Positions 1 to 9,389 of a stretch of DNA of 64,000 nt are shown one piece after another. The notes under the pieces are model-generated. The model had not been told where the DNA came from, made no database searches, and was given only the letters and a program-made list of their open reading frames with translations. Origin of the DNA: Janibacter limosus NBRC 16128 (GTDB lineage: Bacteria; Actinomycetota; Actinomycetes; Actinomycetales; Dermatophilaceae); the NCBI RefSeq assembly GCF_001570985.1, contig NZ_BCSS01000010.1, positions 27,212-91,211 on the forward strand. Direction: 5' to 3'. The position numbers and the translations under genes were made by a program. How positions within the stretch are numbered: position 1 is the stretch's first letter; each line of letters opens with the position of its first letter.

Positions 1-403
1 GGGTGCCGCCTTCGTCGCCTCGTCGGTGACGCTCCACGGCTCCGGGACCCTGGAGATCGAGGGTGACCTCACCTGGACCGAGGCCGGTGGGCCCCCAGCC
101 CACGAGGTGATGACGCCCCACGTCGTCGTGCGTCGTCGCCACCACGGCGCCCCCGTGGTCCTCCCCGTCGAGGTCCTCTCCCGCGGCCCGCTCCGGATGG
201 GGCTGCGCCTGCGGATCACCCAGGACGACGCCCATCGTGAGGTGCCCGAGGGCAACAAGCAGCTGGACATCGTCCTCGCACTCAACGGACGCAACGTCAT
301 CAGGCACTTGAGGCTCGACTACGGGGCGGGCGGCGAAGGCTGGCTGCCGTACTCCACCGTGCATGGAGCGCTGAGCATCCAGCGGCGGGACAAGACCGCC
401 TGA
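1..403 (+). CDS. C-terminal end of unidentified protein (truncated by window edge)
   Basis: The reading frame is open from the first bases of the window to the TGA at 401-403, so the gene starts outside. A GTG at 26 could be read as a start, but the codons before it remain in frame and look coding, so I treat it as internal. The visible ~134 residues have no membrane segment or recognised motif; alternating hydrophobic/charged residues suggest a beta-rich domain ending in a short basic tail. The genes that follow build a surface polymer, so a transferase or accessory domain of that pathway is possible, but that is inference from position only. Confidence 0.5.
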   Translation, partial: GAAFVASSVTLHGSGTLEIEGDLTWTEAGGPPAHEVMTPHVVVRRRHHGAPVVLPVEVLSRGPLRMGLRLRITQDDAHREVPEGNKQLDIVLALNGRNVIRHLRLDYGAGGEGWLPYSTVHGALSIQRRDKTA

Positions 404-437
404 CGGGCACGATCCATCGACTTGGCGCCTCAGCGCT

Positions 438-443
438 TAGGCT
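438..443 (+). promoter_or_regulatory. Candidate -10 box (TAGGCT) before the acyltransferase gene
   Basis: TAGGCT fits the actinobacterial TANNNT -10 pattern and would give a 5' leader of about 70 nt ahead of the ATG at 523. No convincing -35 hexamer is seen. Confidence 0.35.
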
Positions 444-522
444 TTCCTCCCGTCAGGCGACCGGACGAGCACGAGTGTGTGTGTGGCCGGTCCGCGCACA
501 CATCGCCCGAAGGCCCTACTTG

Positions 523-2598
523 ATGACAGAGCAGACCCCCCGGAAGACCCACGAGACCCGCAAGGACTCGTCCTCCCGCGGATTTCGCAAGGACATCCAG
601 GGGTTGCGCGCTGTCGCGGTCTCGCTCGTCGTCATCTACCACCTGTGGCCCACCGCGCTGACGGGTGGTTTCGCCGGCGTCGACGTCTTCTTCGTCATCT
701 CGGGCTTCCTCATCACGGCGCACCTGCTGTCGCGCCCTCCGCAGACCGGGCGTGACCTGGGGCAGTTCTGGGCCCGCCGCATCCGCCGTCTCCTGCCCGC
801 AGCGCTCACCGTCCTCGCGGTGACGGCGGTCGGGACCCGGTTGCTCGCCCCGAGCACGCAGTGGATGGGGACCGCCAAGGAGATCATCGCCTCGGCCCTC
901 TACGTGCAGAACTGGCGACTGGCCACCTCCGCGGTCGACTACCTCGCCGAGGACAACGCGCCCAGCCCCGTGCAGCACTACTGGTCGCTGTCGATCGAGG
1001 AGCAGTTCTACCTCATCTGGCCGCTCCTGATGTTCGCGGCCTTCTTCATCGCTCGTCGCTACCACCGCAACGGCCTGTCGCTGGCCCGTGGCGTCATCCT
1101 CGCGATGGTCGTCGTCTCCCTCGCCTACTCGGTGTACGCCACGGCCAGCTCGCCATCGACCGCCTACTTCATCACCCCCACACGCATGTGGGAGCTGGCC
1201 GCCGGCGGTCTCGTGGCGACCTTCGGCACGATCGCCGCGAGCCGCTTCAAGGCCGCAGCCGCGCCCGTCGCCTGGCTCGGTCTGGCCGCCGTCGTCATCA
1301 CCGGCTTCACGTACACGGGGGCGACCCCCTTCCCCGGCTACACGGCGCTGCTGCCCGTGATGGGGACGGCCGCGGTCATCCTCGCGGGCTCTGACCACCC
1401 GCTGTCACCGCTCGCGATCTTCCGGTTCCGGCCGGTCCAGTGGCTCGGTGACGTCTCCTACTCCGTCTACCTGTGGCACTGGCCGCTCATCATCCTCGTG
1501 CCCTTCGTGAGTGGCGGCAGCCTCGGCATCCTCGACAAGTCGGCCATCCTCGTCGTCACCCTGGTCCTCGCCGGGCTGAGCAAGACCTTCATCGAGGACC
1601 GCTTCCGTCAGCCGAAGCCGGGCGCCCCCCTTCGCCACAGCTACCGCGTCGCCGTCGTCGGCATGGTCCTCCTCAGCGTGCTGGGCAGTGCCCAGATCGC
1701 CGAGGCCCAGTACCGGACCGACCAGGCGGCCAAGGAGCTCGAGGCCGCGACCAGCGGCGGCAACCCCTGCTTGGGCGCGGGCACGCTGGCGAAGGGTGCG
1801 AAGACGTGTCCGGCGGTGCCGGAGGCGGAGCTCGTCCCGTCACCCGAGCTGGCGAAGGAGGACAGGTCCGCCGCCTACGCCGACAAGTGCTGGACCAACT
1901 CGCCGTTCACCGGTCGCAAGACCTGCACCTACGGCGATGGTCCGAAGAAGGTCGCCCTGGTGGGCAACTCCCACGCCGGCCACTGGCTGCCGGCTCTGGA
2001 GATCCTCGCAAAGAAGAACGGCTGGACGATCACCACCTACCTGGTGTCTGCCTGTGCCGTGATCGACGCTCCTCAGACCTACGAGACCAAGGCCAAGGTG
2101 GACAACTGCCACGCCTACGGTCAGTGGGCCCAGAAGCAGACGTCCGGCAACCGGTTCGACCTCGTCATCATGTCCAACCGGCTGCCCCTGCACAGCGCGA
2201 CGAGGGGCACCAGCGCGGCGGAGGGCAGGGCCGGGTACGAGCGGTACCTGCGCACGTGGGCGAAGTCGGACACCAATGTCCTGGCGATCAAGGACCCGTC
2301 CTACCCCGGGGTCAACGTCCCCGACTGCTTGGCCGAGAACCCCGATGACCAGGACAAGTGCTCCGCCCCGAGGAAGGAATGGATCGTCGAGGACCCCATC
2401 GTGGCGGCAGTCAAGGCCGTGGACGATCCCCGGATCACCTCTCTCGACCTGGACGACTTGGTTTGCGAGCCGACCGTGTGCCGCGGTGCCAACGGTGGCG
2501 TCATCACGTACTTCGACAAGTCGCACCTGAGCGCGACCTATGTCGAGACGATGGCACCGTACATGGCCAAGGAGATCGAGGCGGCCGTCAACCGATAG
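523..2598 (+). CDS. Membrane O-acyltransferase (acyltransferase 3 family) with C-terminal SGNH domain
   Basis: Predicted OafA/YrhL-type enzyme that moves acyl groups, usually acetyl, across the membrane onto an extracellular sugar or wall polymer. The first ~370 residues hold many hydrophobic helices and begin with the family motif GLRAVAVSLVVIYH; a periplasmic-side C-terminal half carries an SGNH hydrolase fold, with GNSH near residue 478 (block I serine) and DKSHLS near residue 664 (catalytic Asp-His block). I chose ATG 523 over the GTG at 475 because a GAAGG Shine-Dalgarno precedes it by about 9 nt; this gives 691 aa. It lies at the edge of the surface-polymer locus, suggesting it decorates that polymer. 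The acceptor cannot be read from sequence. Confidence 0.85.
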   Translation: MTEQTPRKTHETRKDSSSRGFRKDIQGLRAVAVSLVVIYHLWPTALTGGFAGVDVFFVISGFLITAHLLSRPPQTGRDLGQFWARRIRRLLPAALTVLAVTAVGTRLLAPSTQWMGTAKEIIASALYVQNWRLATSAVDYLAEDNAPSPVQHYWSLSIEEQFYLIWPLLMFAAFFIARRYHRNGLSLARGVILAMVVVSLAYSVYATASSPSTAYFITPTRMWELAAGGLVATFGTIAASRFKAAAAPVAWLGLAAVVITGFTYTGATPFPGYTALLPVMGTAAVILAGSDHPLSPLAIFRFRPVQWLGDVSYSVYLWHWPLIILVPFVSGGSLGILDKSAILVVTLVLAGLSKTFIEDRFRQPKPGAPLRHSYRVAVVGMVLLSVLGSAQIAEAQYRTDQAAKELEAATSGGNPCLGAGTLAKGAKTCPAVPEAELVPSPELAKEDRSAAYADKCWTNSPFTGRKTCTYGDGPKKVALVGNSHAGHWLPALEILAKKNGWTITTYLVSACAVIDAPQTYETKAKVDNCHAYGQWAQKQTSGNRFDLVIMSNRLPLHSATRGTSAAEGRAGYERYLRTWAKSDTNVLAIKDPSYPGVNVPDCLAENPDDQDKCSAPRKEWIVEDPIVAAVKAVDDPRITSLDLDDLVCEPTVCRGANGGVITYFDKSHLSATYVETMAPYMAKEIEAAVNR

Positions 2599-2620
2599 GC
2601 CGCCCGGTGGTGACGGGGAC

Positions 2621-2646
2621 GGCCCGCGCGATCGATCACGCGGGCC
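2621..2646. terminator. Hairpin between convergent genes
   Basis: GGCCCGCG at 2621-2628 pairs with CGCGGGCC at 2639-2646 across a 10-nt loop. It lies between the stop codons of the converging acyltransferase and glycerophosphotransferase genes and could serve both strands. There is no T-run. Confidence 0.5.
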
Positions 2647-2687
2647 CTCCTCGTCGCGGCCAAGGGGGCAACCCGCCGCTCCTCGGA

Positions 2688-5600
2688 TCACCCCTGGTCG
2701 TGCGCCTCCGGCGGGGCGAGGACGGAGTCCACGACACGGGCGGCGGCGTGACCGTCGTCGTGCGGCGCGAACCGCGCGATGAAGGCATCGATGAGCGAGC
2801 GGTCTGTGCCGCCGGGGGCGAGGCTGGTGCGCAGGGCCGTGTACAGCTCGTCCTCGGTCGTGGTGATGGGCCCGGGCACCTCGCTCGGGTAGTCGAGGTA
2901 GAAGCCGCGCAGCTGGTCGCGGTACTTGTCGAGGTCGTACGCGTGGAAGACCATGGGACGCTCGAGAAGCGCGAAGTCGAAGAAGACGGACGAGTAGTCG
3001 GTGACCAGGACGTCGCTGATGAGGTAGAGCTCTTGGATGTCCGGGTACTTCGACACGTCGACGACCCGGTGCCGCAGGTGCTTGGGCACGACCAGCTTGT
3101 CGGCGATGAGGACGTGCATGCGCAGGAGCAGCACGACGTCGTCACCCATCTCCTGCGCGAAGCGCTCCAGGTCGAAGGGCAGCTCGAAGGAGAACCCGCG
3201 CCGCCCCTTGGAGTCGTCGCGGAAGGTGGGGGCGTACAGGACGATCCGCTTGCCCTCGGGCAGCTGCAGCCGCTGCATCACCTGCTCGACGAGGGTGGAG
3301 CTGTCCGGCGCGCAGAGGATGTCGTTGCGCGGATAACCGACCTCGAGGACATCGCCGTCGTACTGGAACGCAGACCGGAAGGCCTGCGTCGCGTACGGGC
3401 TCGGCGACAGCAGGGTGGTCCACTGGGCCACCGCGTTGGTGACGCGATCGACATAGCCCTCGTCACGACCCACGACCTCGTCGAGGTCGTGGAGCATGCG
3501 CTTGAGCGGCGTGCCGTGCCACGTCTGGAGATAGACGCCGTCGCGGCGACGGCGGATGTAGTGGGGGAAGTTCTGGTTGTTGACCCAGTACCGCGAGCGT
3601 CCGAGGTGCCAGAAGTACGCCGGTGACAGCCGCTTGACGACGGTGAGGTTGGGCTCCCACACCGGGATCGACTTGTCGTAGACCCACACCTTGTGACGAG
3701 GGTCCTCGCGGCGCACGAGCTCCTCGTAGATGTAGCGGGGGCTGTCGCTGTACTGACGACCAATGCCGCTCTCGAAGAGGATGGCCTCCCGGGCCGGCAG
3801 CAGCCGGGCGAGGGCGAAGAGCCGCCGCATCACCGGGAAGTACTGCTGGCTGCGGCGAGCGCGCTGCAGGACGAGCTGGGGGAGCTCGGCACCCGTGACC
3901 GCGCCCACGAACGAGCGGTCGCGCCGCGCGCCGCGGACCGCGTCGATGATCCGCTCGCTGTTGTCGCGATCACGGTGGGTGAGGAAGCGTGCGGCCCGGG
4001 CCGCGTACCTCGGCTCGATCGTTCCCCCACGCGCGAGGGTGTCGTCCAGCAGGTCGAGGGCACGGTCGCGGTCGTGGGCGATGGGCCCGGGCAGCTCGTT
4101 GCCGAGATCGAGGTGGCTCCCCCAGCGGCCCAGGAAGCGCATGACGTCGAACTGGAAGTAGATGACGGGCTTGTCGAGGAAGGAGAAGTCGAACCCGGGA
4201 CTCGAGTAGTCGGTGATCATGACCTCGCTCTGCTTGAGCAGGTCCTGGACATCGACATCTCCCTGGTGGACCACCGTGACGCCCGGGGCGTGGAAGTGGT
4301 GGCTGAACTGCTGCATGTTGGGGTGCAGGCAGAAGACGATGCTGGCGTCGTGCCGTGCCAGGAGGGCCGACAGCCGTGGGTCCGTGAGGAGACCGTGCCA
4401 CTGCTCGAAGTACTCGGTCTGTGTGAAGGCATCCGGGTCCTGCAACCAGTCCCGCCAGGTCGGCAGCACGAGGATCTGCCCCTTGACCGGGGCGATGGAC
4501 CCGTCGAAGAGGGTGTCGAAACGGGCCAGGCCCGTCACCGCGACCTCGTCGGGCTGGTAACCGAAGTCCTGGACGATGTACTCCTTCTCGCGCTCGGAGG
4601 AGACGAGGAAGAGGTCGGTCTCGAAGGAGGTGACCCGCTTGCCGTAGTTGAGGGCCATCCACTTGGTCCCCATGACGCCGTGCTGGAGGAAGACCTTGGG
4701 GGCCTTCATCTTGCGGGCGAAGCGCGGGGTGCGGGCTGGGTAGAGGAAGTTGGGGTGGTGGGTGCCCACGAGACGGTCCGCGCGCAGGCAGGTCTCGATG
4801 TGCTCCAAGGACTTGAAGTCGAGGACGTGGTCGAGCCCCTCGAGGTTGGCCCGCTCCGGGGAGTCCTCCTCGATGACGTAGTACGCGTCGATCTCGGGAT
4901 GGTGCGTGCGCAGGTGGCGGAAGAGGTGCAGGCCGTTGTCCTGGGCCTTGTACGGGCGCTCGCCGAGCAGCCAGACCGGCTTGGAGCCGGGACGCAGCCG
5001 GTGCAGCGACAAGGACCCGGGCCGCATGAGGCCGCGCAGCCGCTTGTGGGCGTCGGTGGGGAAGAGCTCCAGGTGCAGCGAGGGAAACTTCGCCTTGAAG
5101 GTGAAGTAGGGCGTGATGGCCAAGGTGGTGTCGCCCGACGCCACCCAGCCGTCGTTGGTCCCCTTGCGCACGAGGTACGGGGTGCGCCCGACCCGGCCGC
5201 GCACCACTTGGCCATCGGTCGTCGTCGCCTGGATCCACAGGTCGCCGATCGTGTCCTTGCCGATCCCGTCCACCAGGTCACGGAGGAAGTCGTGCTCCGT
5301 GGAGAACTCGTAGAAGTGGCCGCCGAAGGTGCGGACCGAGCGCATGGGGTCCGTGGTGATCCGCGCCGGGCTGCTCGACTGGAAGGCCCCGTCCCGGCCG
5401 ACGAGCTGCAGCTCGGCGCCGGTGAGGACGGTGTGCCGGGACGCGAGCGCGCCGGCGAGCACGAGACGCCCGTCCTCGATGCGCAGGTGGGAGACCTCGA
5501 CGCGCAGGTTGGGGCTGATCTCCTGGTCGATGACCAGGGCCAGGTGGCCGTTGCGGTTGACGTACGGCAGCACGGACTGCCCCGCCGAGTTGGTCAGGGG

Positions 5601-6086
5601 CGCGAAGACCGGCTCGGCGGTACGCTGGAAACGACCGAGCGGGACCCGGTAGCTGAGGACCTCGTCCTCCTGAACGACCTCGGTGGCGTACCGCGGCGGA
5701 CGCTCACGGTCCTCCGTCACCGAGATCCAGACGGAGGTCTTGGCGCCCTGCTCGGGCTCCTCGTCCGGGTCGCCCGGATCGGGCAGGACCTCCGGCGCGA
5801 CGATGTCCAGGTCGAAGCTCGTGCGGTGACGGACGGCCGCCTCACCCAGGACCGTCGTCTGCTCGGACTGCCAGGAGCCGAGGCGGATCCACTCGTCGGC
5901 GATGAGGACGAAGACCTCGTGGAGGTGCAGCGACGGCCCGGTGAGGGCCTCGACGCTCATCGTGCTGCCGGTCTGCTGCATGTCCAGGTGGATGCGCGAG
6001 TACGGCCCGACGGTCGGCGGCCGGGACCGGCGTCGTTCGCGGCGCAGGAGCAGGGCCTTGTGGGCGAGGAGGGCGGGGACTGGCAT
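2688..6086 (-). CDS. Double-domain CDP-glycerol glycerophosphotransferase (TagF-like)
   Basis: Predicted to transfer glycerol-phosphate units from CDP-glycerol onto a wall or capsule polymer. About 1132 aa, far longer than the usual single-domain enzyme, because the Glyphos_transf region occurs twice. Domain 1 (~390-690) has FLQHGVMGTKWM and TDYSSPGFDFSFLDKPV; domain 2 (~800-1115) has YLQTWHGTPLKRM and TDYSSVFFDFALLERPM. The TDYSS-FDF and HG-KRM/KWM signatures are the nucleotide and acceptor blocks of this family. The first ~360 residues are a beta-rich region without a recognised name. TTG 6095 is also possible; ATG 6086 is the conservative start. TagD at 8867 would supply CDP-glycerol. One domain may prime and the other elongate (inference). 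Confidence 0.85.
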   Translation of the reverse strand: MPVPALLAHKALLLRRERRRSRPPTVGPYSRIHLDMQQTGSTMSVEALTGPSLHLHEVFVLIADEWIRLGSWQSEQTTVLGEAAVRHRTSFDLDIVAPEVLPDPGDPDEEPEQGAKTSVWISVTEDRERPPRYATEVVQEDEVLSYRVPLGRFQRTAEPVFAPLTNSAGQSVLPYVNRNGHLALVIDQEISPNLRVEVSHLRIEDGRLVLAGALASRHTVLTGAELQLVGRDGAFQSSSPARITTDPMRSVRTFGGHFYEFSTEHDFLRDLVDGIGKDTIGDLWIQATTTDGQVVRGRVGRTPYLVRKGTNDGWVASGDTTLAITPYFTFKAKFPSLHLELFPTDAHKRLRGLMRPGSLSLHRLRPGSKPVWLLGERPYKAQDNGLHLFRHLRTHHPEIDAYYVIEEDSPERANLEGLDHVLDFKSLEHIETCLRADRLVGTHHPNFLYPARTPRFARKMKAPKVFLQHGVMGTKWMALNYGKRVTSFETDLFLVSSEREKEYIVQDFGYQPDEVAVTGLARFDTLFDGSIAPVKGQILVLPTWRDWLQDPDAFTQTEYFEQWHGLLTDPRLSALLARHDASIVFCLHPNMQQFSHHFHAPGVTVVHQGDVDVQDLLKQSEVMITDYSSPGFDFSFLDKPVIYFQFDVMRFLGRWGSHLDLGNELPGPIAHDRDRALDLLDDTLARGGTIEPRYAARAARFLTHRDRDNSERIIDAVRGARRDRSFVGAVTGAELPQLVLQRARRSQQYFPVMRRLFALARLLPAREAILFESGIGRQYSDSPRYIYEELVRREDPRHKVWVYDKSIPVWEPNLTVVKRLSPAYFWHLGRSRYWVNNQNFPHYIRRRRDGVYLQTWHGTPLKRMLHDLDEVVGRDEGYVDRVTNAVAQWTTLLSPSPYATQAFRSAFQYDGDVLEVGYPRNDILCAPDSSTLVEQVMQRLQLPEGKRIVLYAPTFRDDSKGRRGFSFELPFDLERFAQEMGDDVVLLLRMHVLIADKLVVPKHLRHRVVDVSKYPDIQELYLISDVLVTDYSSVFFDFALLERPMVFHAYDLDKYRDQLRGFYLDYPSEVPGPITTTEDELYTALRTSLAPGGTDRSLIDAFIARFAPHDDGHAAARVVDSVLAPPEAHDQG

Positions 6087-6091
6087 GCGGC

Positions 6092-7708
6092 TCAACGTTC
6101 GTAGGGGGAGGGGAAGGGCAGGAGCGCGGCGACGATCCGGTCGACGCGTTGCTGGGCGAGGGCGGGGTCGTCGGTGTGGGTCTCGTTCAGGCAGTAGGAG
6201 TCGAGGTCGGAGCGCACGAGCATCCGGTCGATGCGCCGGTCGCTGCCCGGGTCGCCGATGTCAATGAACTCGTACCGGGTGTCGGCCGGGACGGCACGGC
6301 CGGTGGCAGCCGCCCAGAAGGCCTGCAGCTGCGCGGCGAGGGAGACGTCGCTGGGGTGTCGGAAGCGGGACGCGCTCGTGCGCTCCACGACCTCGGGGCA
6401 GGCGGCGTCGATCTCCTCGAGGACGTCCCTGCGCTGCGGGTGCGGCGTGTGTCGGGGCCGCGTCATCGGACGTCGGCCAAATCTGTCCTCGATGATCCGA
6501 CGACCGTTCTTGAAGGCAGCGACCACCGGGAGGTCTGCAGCATCGGCCGCGCCATCCTCGACGGGGATCATGGACGGAAAGTACCTCAGCAGCCCGCTGG
6601 CGGTGAAGAACTGCTCCGGCCGCAGAGGACGCGCGAGGAAGACGTCGTCGTTGAGGTACAGGTAGTGCTGCGCCAGACCCGGGATGCGGTGGAGGTTGGC
6701 CTCGATCGCGTGCGAGTTGAAGGTCGGCAGATGCGTGCGGTCGGGGAAGATCTCCGCGTGGTGCACGAGGTGGATCTGCGGATGGTCGGTGTCCAGCCAC
6801 GCCGGCACCTGGCCGTTGGTGACGATGTGGATCCTGCGGACCCAGCCGGCGTAGGCGGCGACGGACCGCAGCGAGTACCGCAGCTCCTCGCGACTGGTGA
6901 AGCGCGACGAGGACCGGGCGCTCGTGTGCGCCGCCGCGTCGTCGTCACCCCGGCGCGCGGCGGCGAAGTCCGCCTGCCAGTCGGGGTCGTCCGCGTCCAC
7001 CCACGTGTAGACGATGTCGATGGGGAAGGTCACCTGCTCCAGCGGTGCACAGGCCCCCGGAGCGGGGGCGCCGGTGAGTGCCTCGGGCGGCAGGAAGCGA
7101 GCGTGCGAGTTGGTGCGGGGGGCCACCAGGCTGCCGGTCGGCAGGAGCGGCCCGTCCGGCGACATGCGGGGCGTGCTGACCTGCTCCCACACCTCGAGGT
7201 CGACGCCCAGATCGGCCGTCGGCAGCAGCCGGCCGGCTCGGGAGACCTGGGCGGAGAAGATCCGGACCACATCGCCCGGTCGGACGGAGGCCAGGCGGGA
7301 GAGCGGTCGCGCCGGCGATCGCCGGGTCCCGTGGATGGGGGCGACGTGCAGCTCGGGTCGCGCCGCCAGCGGCGACAAGGCGTCTGGGACGCGGTGGGCG
7401 TCCGCGGCCGAGACGATGACTCGGTGCGGTTGCTCTTGCGGGCTGTCGAGCCCGAGGTGGTCGATGCCGGCGCGGGCGAGCGCGGCGGCGACCTCGTCAC
7501 GACACCGGTCCCGCAGGGCCCAGGCGTCGAACCGCTCGACGATGCGGGCGGTGAGCAGGGACCGGCCGCTCCGCACCCGGACGGTGTCACCGTCTGACCT
7601 GCCGTCGAGGGAGACGGTGCGGGTCCCGTCACGCAACGACCGGACGTGGTTGCGAGCTGTGGCGCTGAAGTCCGCGAGCACGTCCTGGATCCCTTCGTCG
7701 GCGGTCAT
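6092..7708 (-). CDS. Stealth-family capsular polysaccharide phosphotransferase
   Basis: Stealth proteins transfer a sugar-1-phosphate to build phosphodiester-linked polysaccharides and are related to the eukaryotic GlcNAc-1-phosphotransferase. The four conserved regions are visible: PIDIVYTWVDADDPDWQ (CR1), ELRYSLRSV followed by HIVTNGQVP and LPTFNSHAIEANLHRIPGL with YLNDDVFL (CR2), SRFRHPSDVSLAAQLQAF preceded by RHTPHPQRRDVLEE (CR3), and a shorter CR4-like tail. The N-terminal ~170 residues form a separate region. I prefer ATG 7708 (538 aa); the longer frame from 7804 adds low-complexity sequence. Its stop overlaps the region of the TagF-like start, so the two are probably co-transcribed. 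Confidence 0.85.
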   Translation of the reverse strand: MTADEGIQDVLADFSATARNHVRSLRDGTRTVSLDGRSDGDTVRVRSGRSLLTARIVERFDAWALRDRCRDEVAAALARAGIDHLGLDSPQEQPHRVIVSAADAHRVPDALSPLAARPELHVAPIHGTRRSPARPLSRLASVRPGDVVRIFSAQVSRAGRLLPTADLGVDLEVWEQVSTPRMSPDGPLLPTGSLVAPRTNSHARFLPPEALTGAPAPGACAPLEQVTFPIDIVYTWVDADDPDWQADFAAARRGDDDAAAHTSARSSSRFTSREELRYSLRSVAAYAGWVRRIHIVTNGQVPAWLDTDHPQIHLVHHAEIFPDRTHLPTFNSHAIEANLHRIPGLAQHYLYLNDDVFLARPLRPEQFFTASGLLRYFPSMIPVEDGAADAADLPVVAAFKNGRRIIEDRFGRRPMTRPRHTPHPQRRDVLEEIDAACPEVVERTSASRFRHPSDVSLAAQLQAFWAAATGRAVPADTRYEFIDIGDPGSDRRIDRMLVRSDLDSYCLNETHTDDPALAQQRVDRIVAALLPFPSPYER

Positions 7709-7822
7709 GCGGTCATCGGGACGATCCTCGGGCACGTGGGTGGGAGGACGTGACGTCGATTGTCGTCGAGGGCGGCCCTCCGGTCCATTCCGACACGGTG
7801 GCACACGGGCGCCCGCGCACGC

Positions 7823-8686
7823 TCAGATGACTGGCGGGTGCCCGAGGCGCACGAGCCTCCACACCGTCCGCCACCTCATGGGTCGGCGCCCTCCGGGGTC
7901 CGTCGTGATTCCTTCGCGGAAGCCGCGAAACCACTGCCGCAGGTCCGTGGGCCGGCGCCAGTTGCGGGCGATCGTTATGGCAGTCCAGGACCCGACGTAG
8001 ACGACGGCGAGGGGCCACGGGAGGTTGCGACGCGCGACCCACACGCGGTTGCGAGCGTTGAGACGCCAGAAGAGGCTGTGCCGGGTGGCCTCGGTGGCGG
8101 GGTGGTGGATGAGGACGGACGGGTCGTAGGTGAGCTCCCAGCCGTGGTCGCGCAGACGCCAGGCCAGCTCGATCCCTTCGTGCCCGAAGAAGAACACGCC
8201 GGGGTAGCCTCCGGTCTCCTCCCAGGCCTGACGCCGGATCACCACGACCCCTTCGGCGATCGCGAATGCGGGACTGCCCCTGTCCGGGTCGCCGGTCCAC
8301 ACCCGGGGGATCCACCGCCGCAGGGTGACGCCGTCGGTGTCGGCCACCCGGGCGTGCACCAGCCCGAGCCGTCGGTCGGCTCGGAAGCGCGCCACGGCGT
8401 GGGCGAAGGAGGTGGTGTCGGGGAGCCAGGCGTCGTTGTCGAGGAAGAAGACGAATTCCGAGGTTCCGTGCTCGACCCCGATGTTGCGCCCCTCCGCGGG
8501 GCCGACGTTGTCCTGGAGGTGCACGGTGTGGACGTCGTCGGCGAACCCCTGGGGCTGCCACCCGTTGCCGACGAGGATCAGGGTGACGGCCACCCCTTCC
8601 TGCGCCCGCGCCGAGTCCAGGGCGCGCAGGGTCTCGGTGTGGCGATCGCCCTGCGTGAGGACGATGACGTCGACTGTGGGGGTCAC
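7823..8686 (-). CDS. Family 2 glycosyltransferase
   Basis: GT-A fold glycosyltransferase of 287 aa, probably adding a sugar to the lipid-linked or nascent surface polymer in the cytoplasm. It opens with VDVIVLTQGDR, has the AEGRNIGVEHG segment, and the DxD-type metal/nucleotide motif FFLDNDAW near residue 88. A basic, partly hydrophobic C-terminal stretch may lie against the membrane. The start is GTG 8686; a candidate -10 (TAGGGT) lies about 50 nt upstream on the minus strand. It heads the minus-strand set that includes the Stealth and TagF-like genes. Donor and acceptor unknown. Confidence 0.8.
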   Translation of the reverse strand: MTPTVDVIVLTQGDRHTETLRALDSARAQEGVAVTLILVGNGWQPQGFADDVHTVHLQDNVGPAEGRNIGVEHGTSEFVFFLDNDAWLPDTTSFAHAVARFRADRRLGLVHARVADTDGVTLRRWIPRVWTGDPDRGSPAFAIAEGVVVIRRQAWEETGGYPGVFFFGHEGIELAWRLRDHGWELTYDPSVLIHHPATEATRHSLFWRLNARNRVWVARRNLPWPLAVVYVGSWTAITIARNWRRPTDLRQWFRGFREGITTDPGGRRPMRWRTVWRLVRLGHPPVI

Positions 8687-8792
8687 GTCGACAACCTGAG
8701 CATGTGGGGTCCTCTCGAACGGGATCGACTTTCGACCCTACTGGCTGGGGTGGGAAGGGGGTAATGCTGCGGCCCGAGTCCCGGTCGCCGGC

Positions 8793-8825
8793 GTCCCACG
8801 ACGGTGGGACCGGTCGCCATAGACT
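8793..8825 (+). promoter_or_regulatory. tagD promoter region with inverted repeat
   Basis: A TAGACT -10 box lies at 8820-8825. Just upstream GTCCCAC (8793-8799) and GTGGGAC (8804-8810) form a 7-bp inverted repeat covering the -35 area, a plausible operator. The transcript would start near 8832 and carry a small GGGGC/GCCCC hairpin (8826-8841) before the tagD Shine-Dalgarno. Confidence 0.45.
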
Positions 8826-8866
8826 GGGGCGCTGCAGCCCCGAGCGTCGTTACGAGGTATTCACCC

Positions 8867-9328
8867 ATGGGCAAGACCGTCATCACGTATGGCACCTTCG
8901 ATCTCTTCCACATCGGACACCTGAACATCATCAAGCGGCTGAGTGCCCTCGGGGACCGGCTGATCGTGGGGGTGTCCACGGACGAGTTCAACGCCATCAA
9001 GGGCAAGCGGCCCATCGTGCCCTTCGAGCAGCGCCTCGAGATCGTCCAGAACATCAGGGACGTCGACCTGGCCATCCCCGAGGACCGGTGGAGCCAGAAG
9101 GCTGAGGACATCGTCACCTACGACGTGGACATCCTCGGGATGGGTGCGGACTGGACGGGCAAGTTCGACGACATCTCCGACGACATCGAGGTCGTGTACC
9201 TGCCCCGGACCGATGGCATCTCCACGACCGAGATGAAGCGCGTCCTCAGCGCCTTCGACGCCCGCCACGTCGAGGAGCTCAAGCGGACGATCGACAACAT
9301 CGGCCAGATCGTCAAGGAGCTCAGCTGA
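8867..9328 (+). CDS. tagD: Glycerol-3-phosphate cytidylyltransferase
   Basis: Makes CDP-glycerol from glycerol-3-phosphate and CTP, the activated precursor for glycerol-phosphate polymers. At 153 aa from ATG 8867 it has the family's usual size. The HxGH nucleotidyltransferase motif reads FDLFHIGHLN (His 15 and His 18), and RTDGISTTE near residue 113 matches the RTxGISTT signature. ATG 8867 is chosen because a GAGG Shine-Dalgarno lies 9 nt before it and homologues start at this point; an upstream in-frame GTG at 8804 adds residues unlike the family. Its product is the substrate of the TagF-like enzyme at 2688-6086. Confidence 0.92.
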   Translation: MGKTVITYGTFDLFHIGHLNIIKRLSALGDRLIVGVSTDEFNAIKGKRPIVPFEQRLEIVQNIRDVDLAIPEDRWSQKAEDIVTYDVDILGMGADWTGKFDDISDDIEVVYLPRTDGISTTEMKRVLSAFDARHVEELKRTIDNIGQIVKELS

Positions 9329-9333
9329 CGCAT

Positions 9334-9368
9334 GCGCTCGCGTGGTGGTGACCACCACCCGCGGGCGC
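9334..9368. terminator. Hairpin after tagD
   Basis: GCG-rich inverted repeat with imperfect arms (around GCGTGGT and ACCACCCGC) immediately after the tagD stop; likely its transcription terminator. Confidence 0.4.
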
Positions 9369-9389
9369 TCCTTGGCTGCACACATGCCG

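Noticed and set aside
475..522. N-terminal extension of the first acyltransferase from GTG 475
   Set aside because: The 16 extra residues come from a GT-repeat stretch and there is a better ATG with Shine-Dalgarno at 523.
3693..6104. 803-aa plus-strand open frame
   Set aside because: It is fully antisense to the TagF-like gene; its residues (Val/Glu/Gly/Asp-rich, no motif) are what the reverse complement of GC-rich coding sequence gives.
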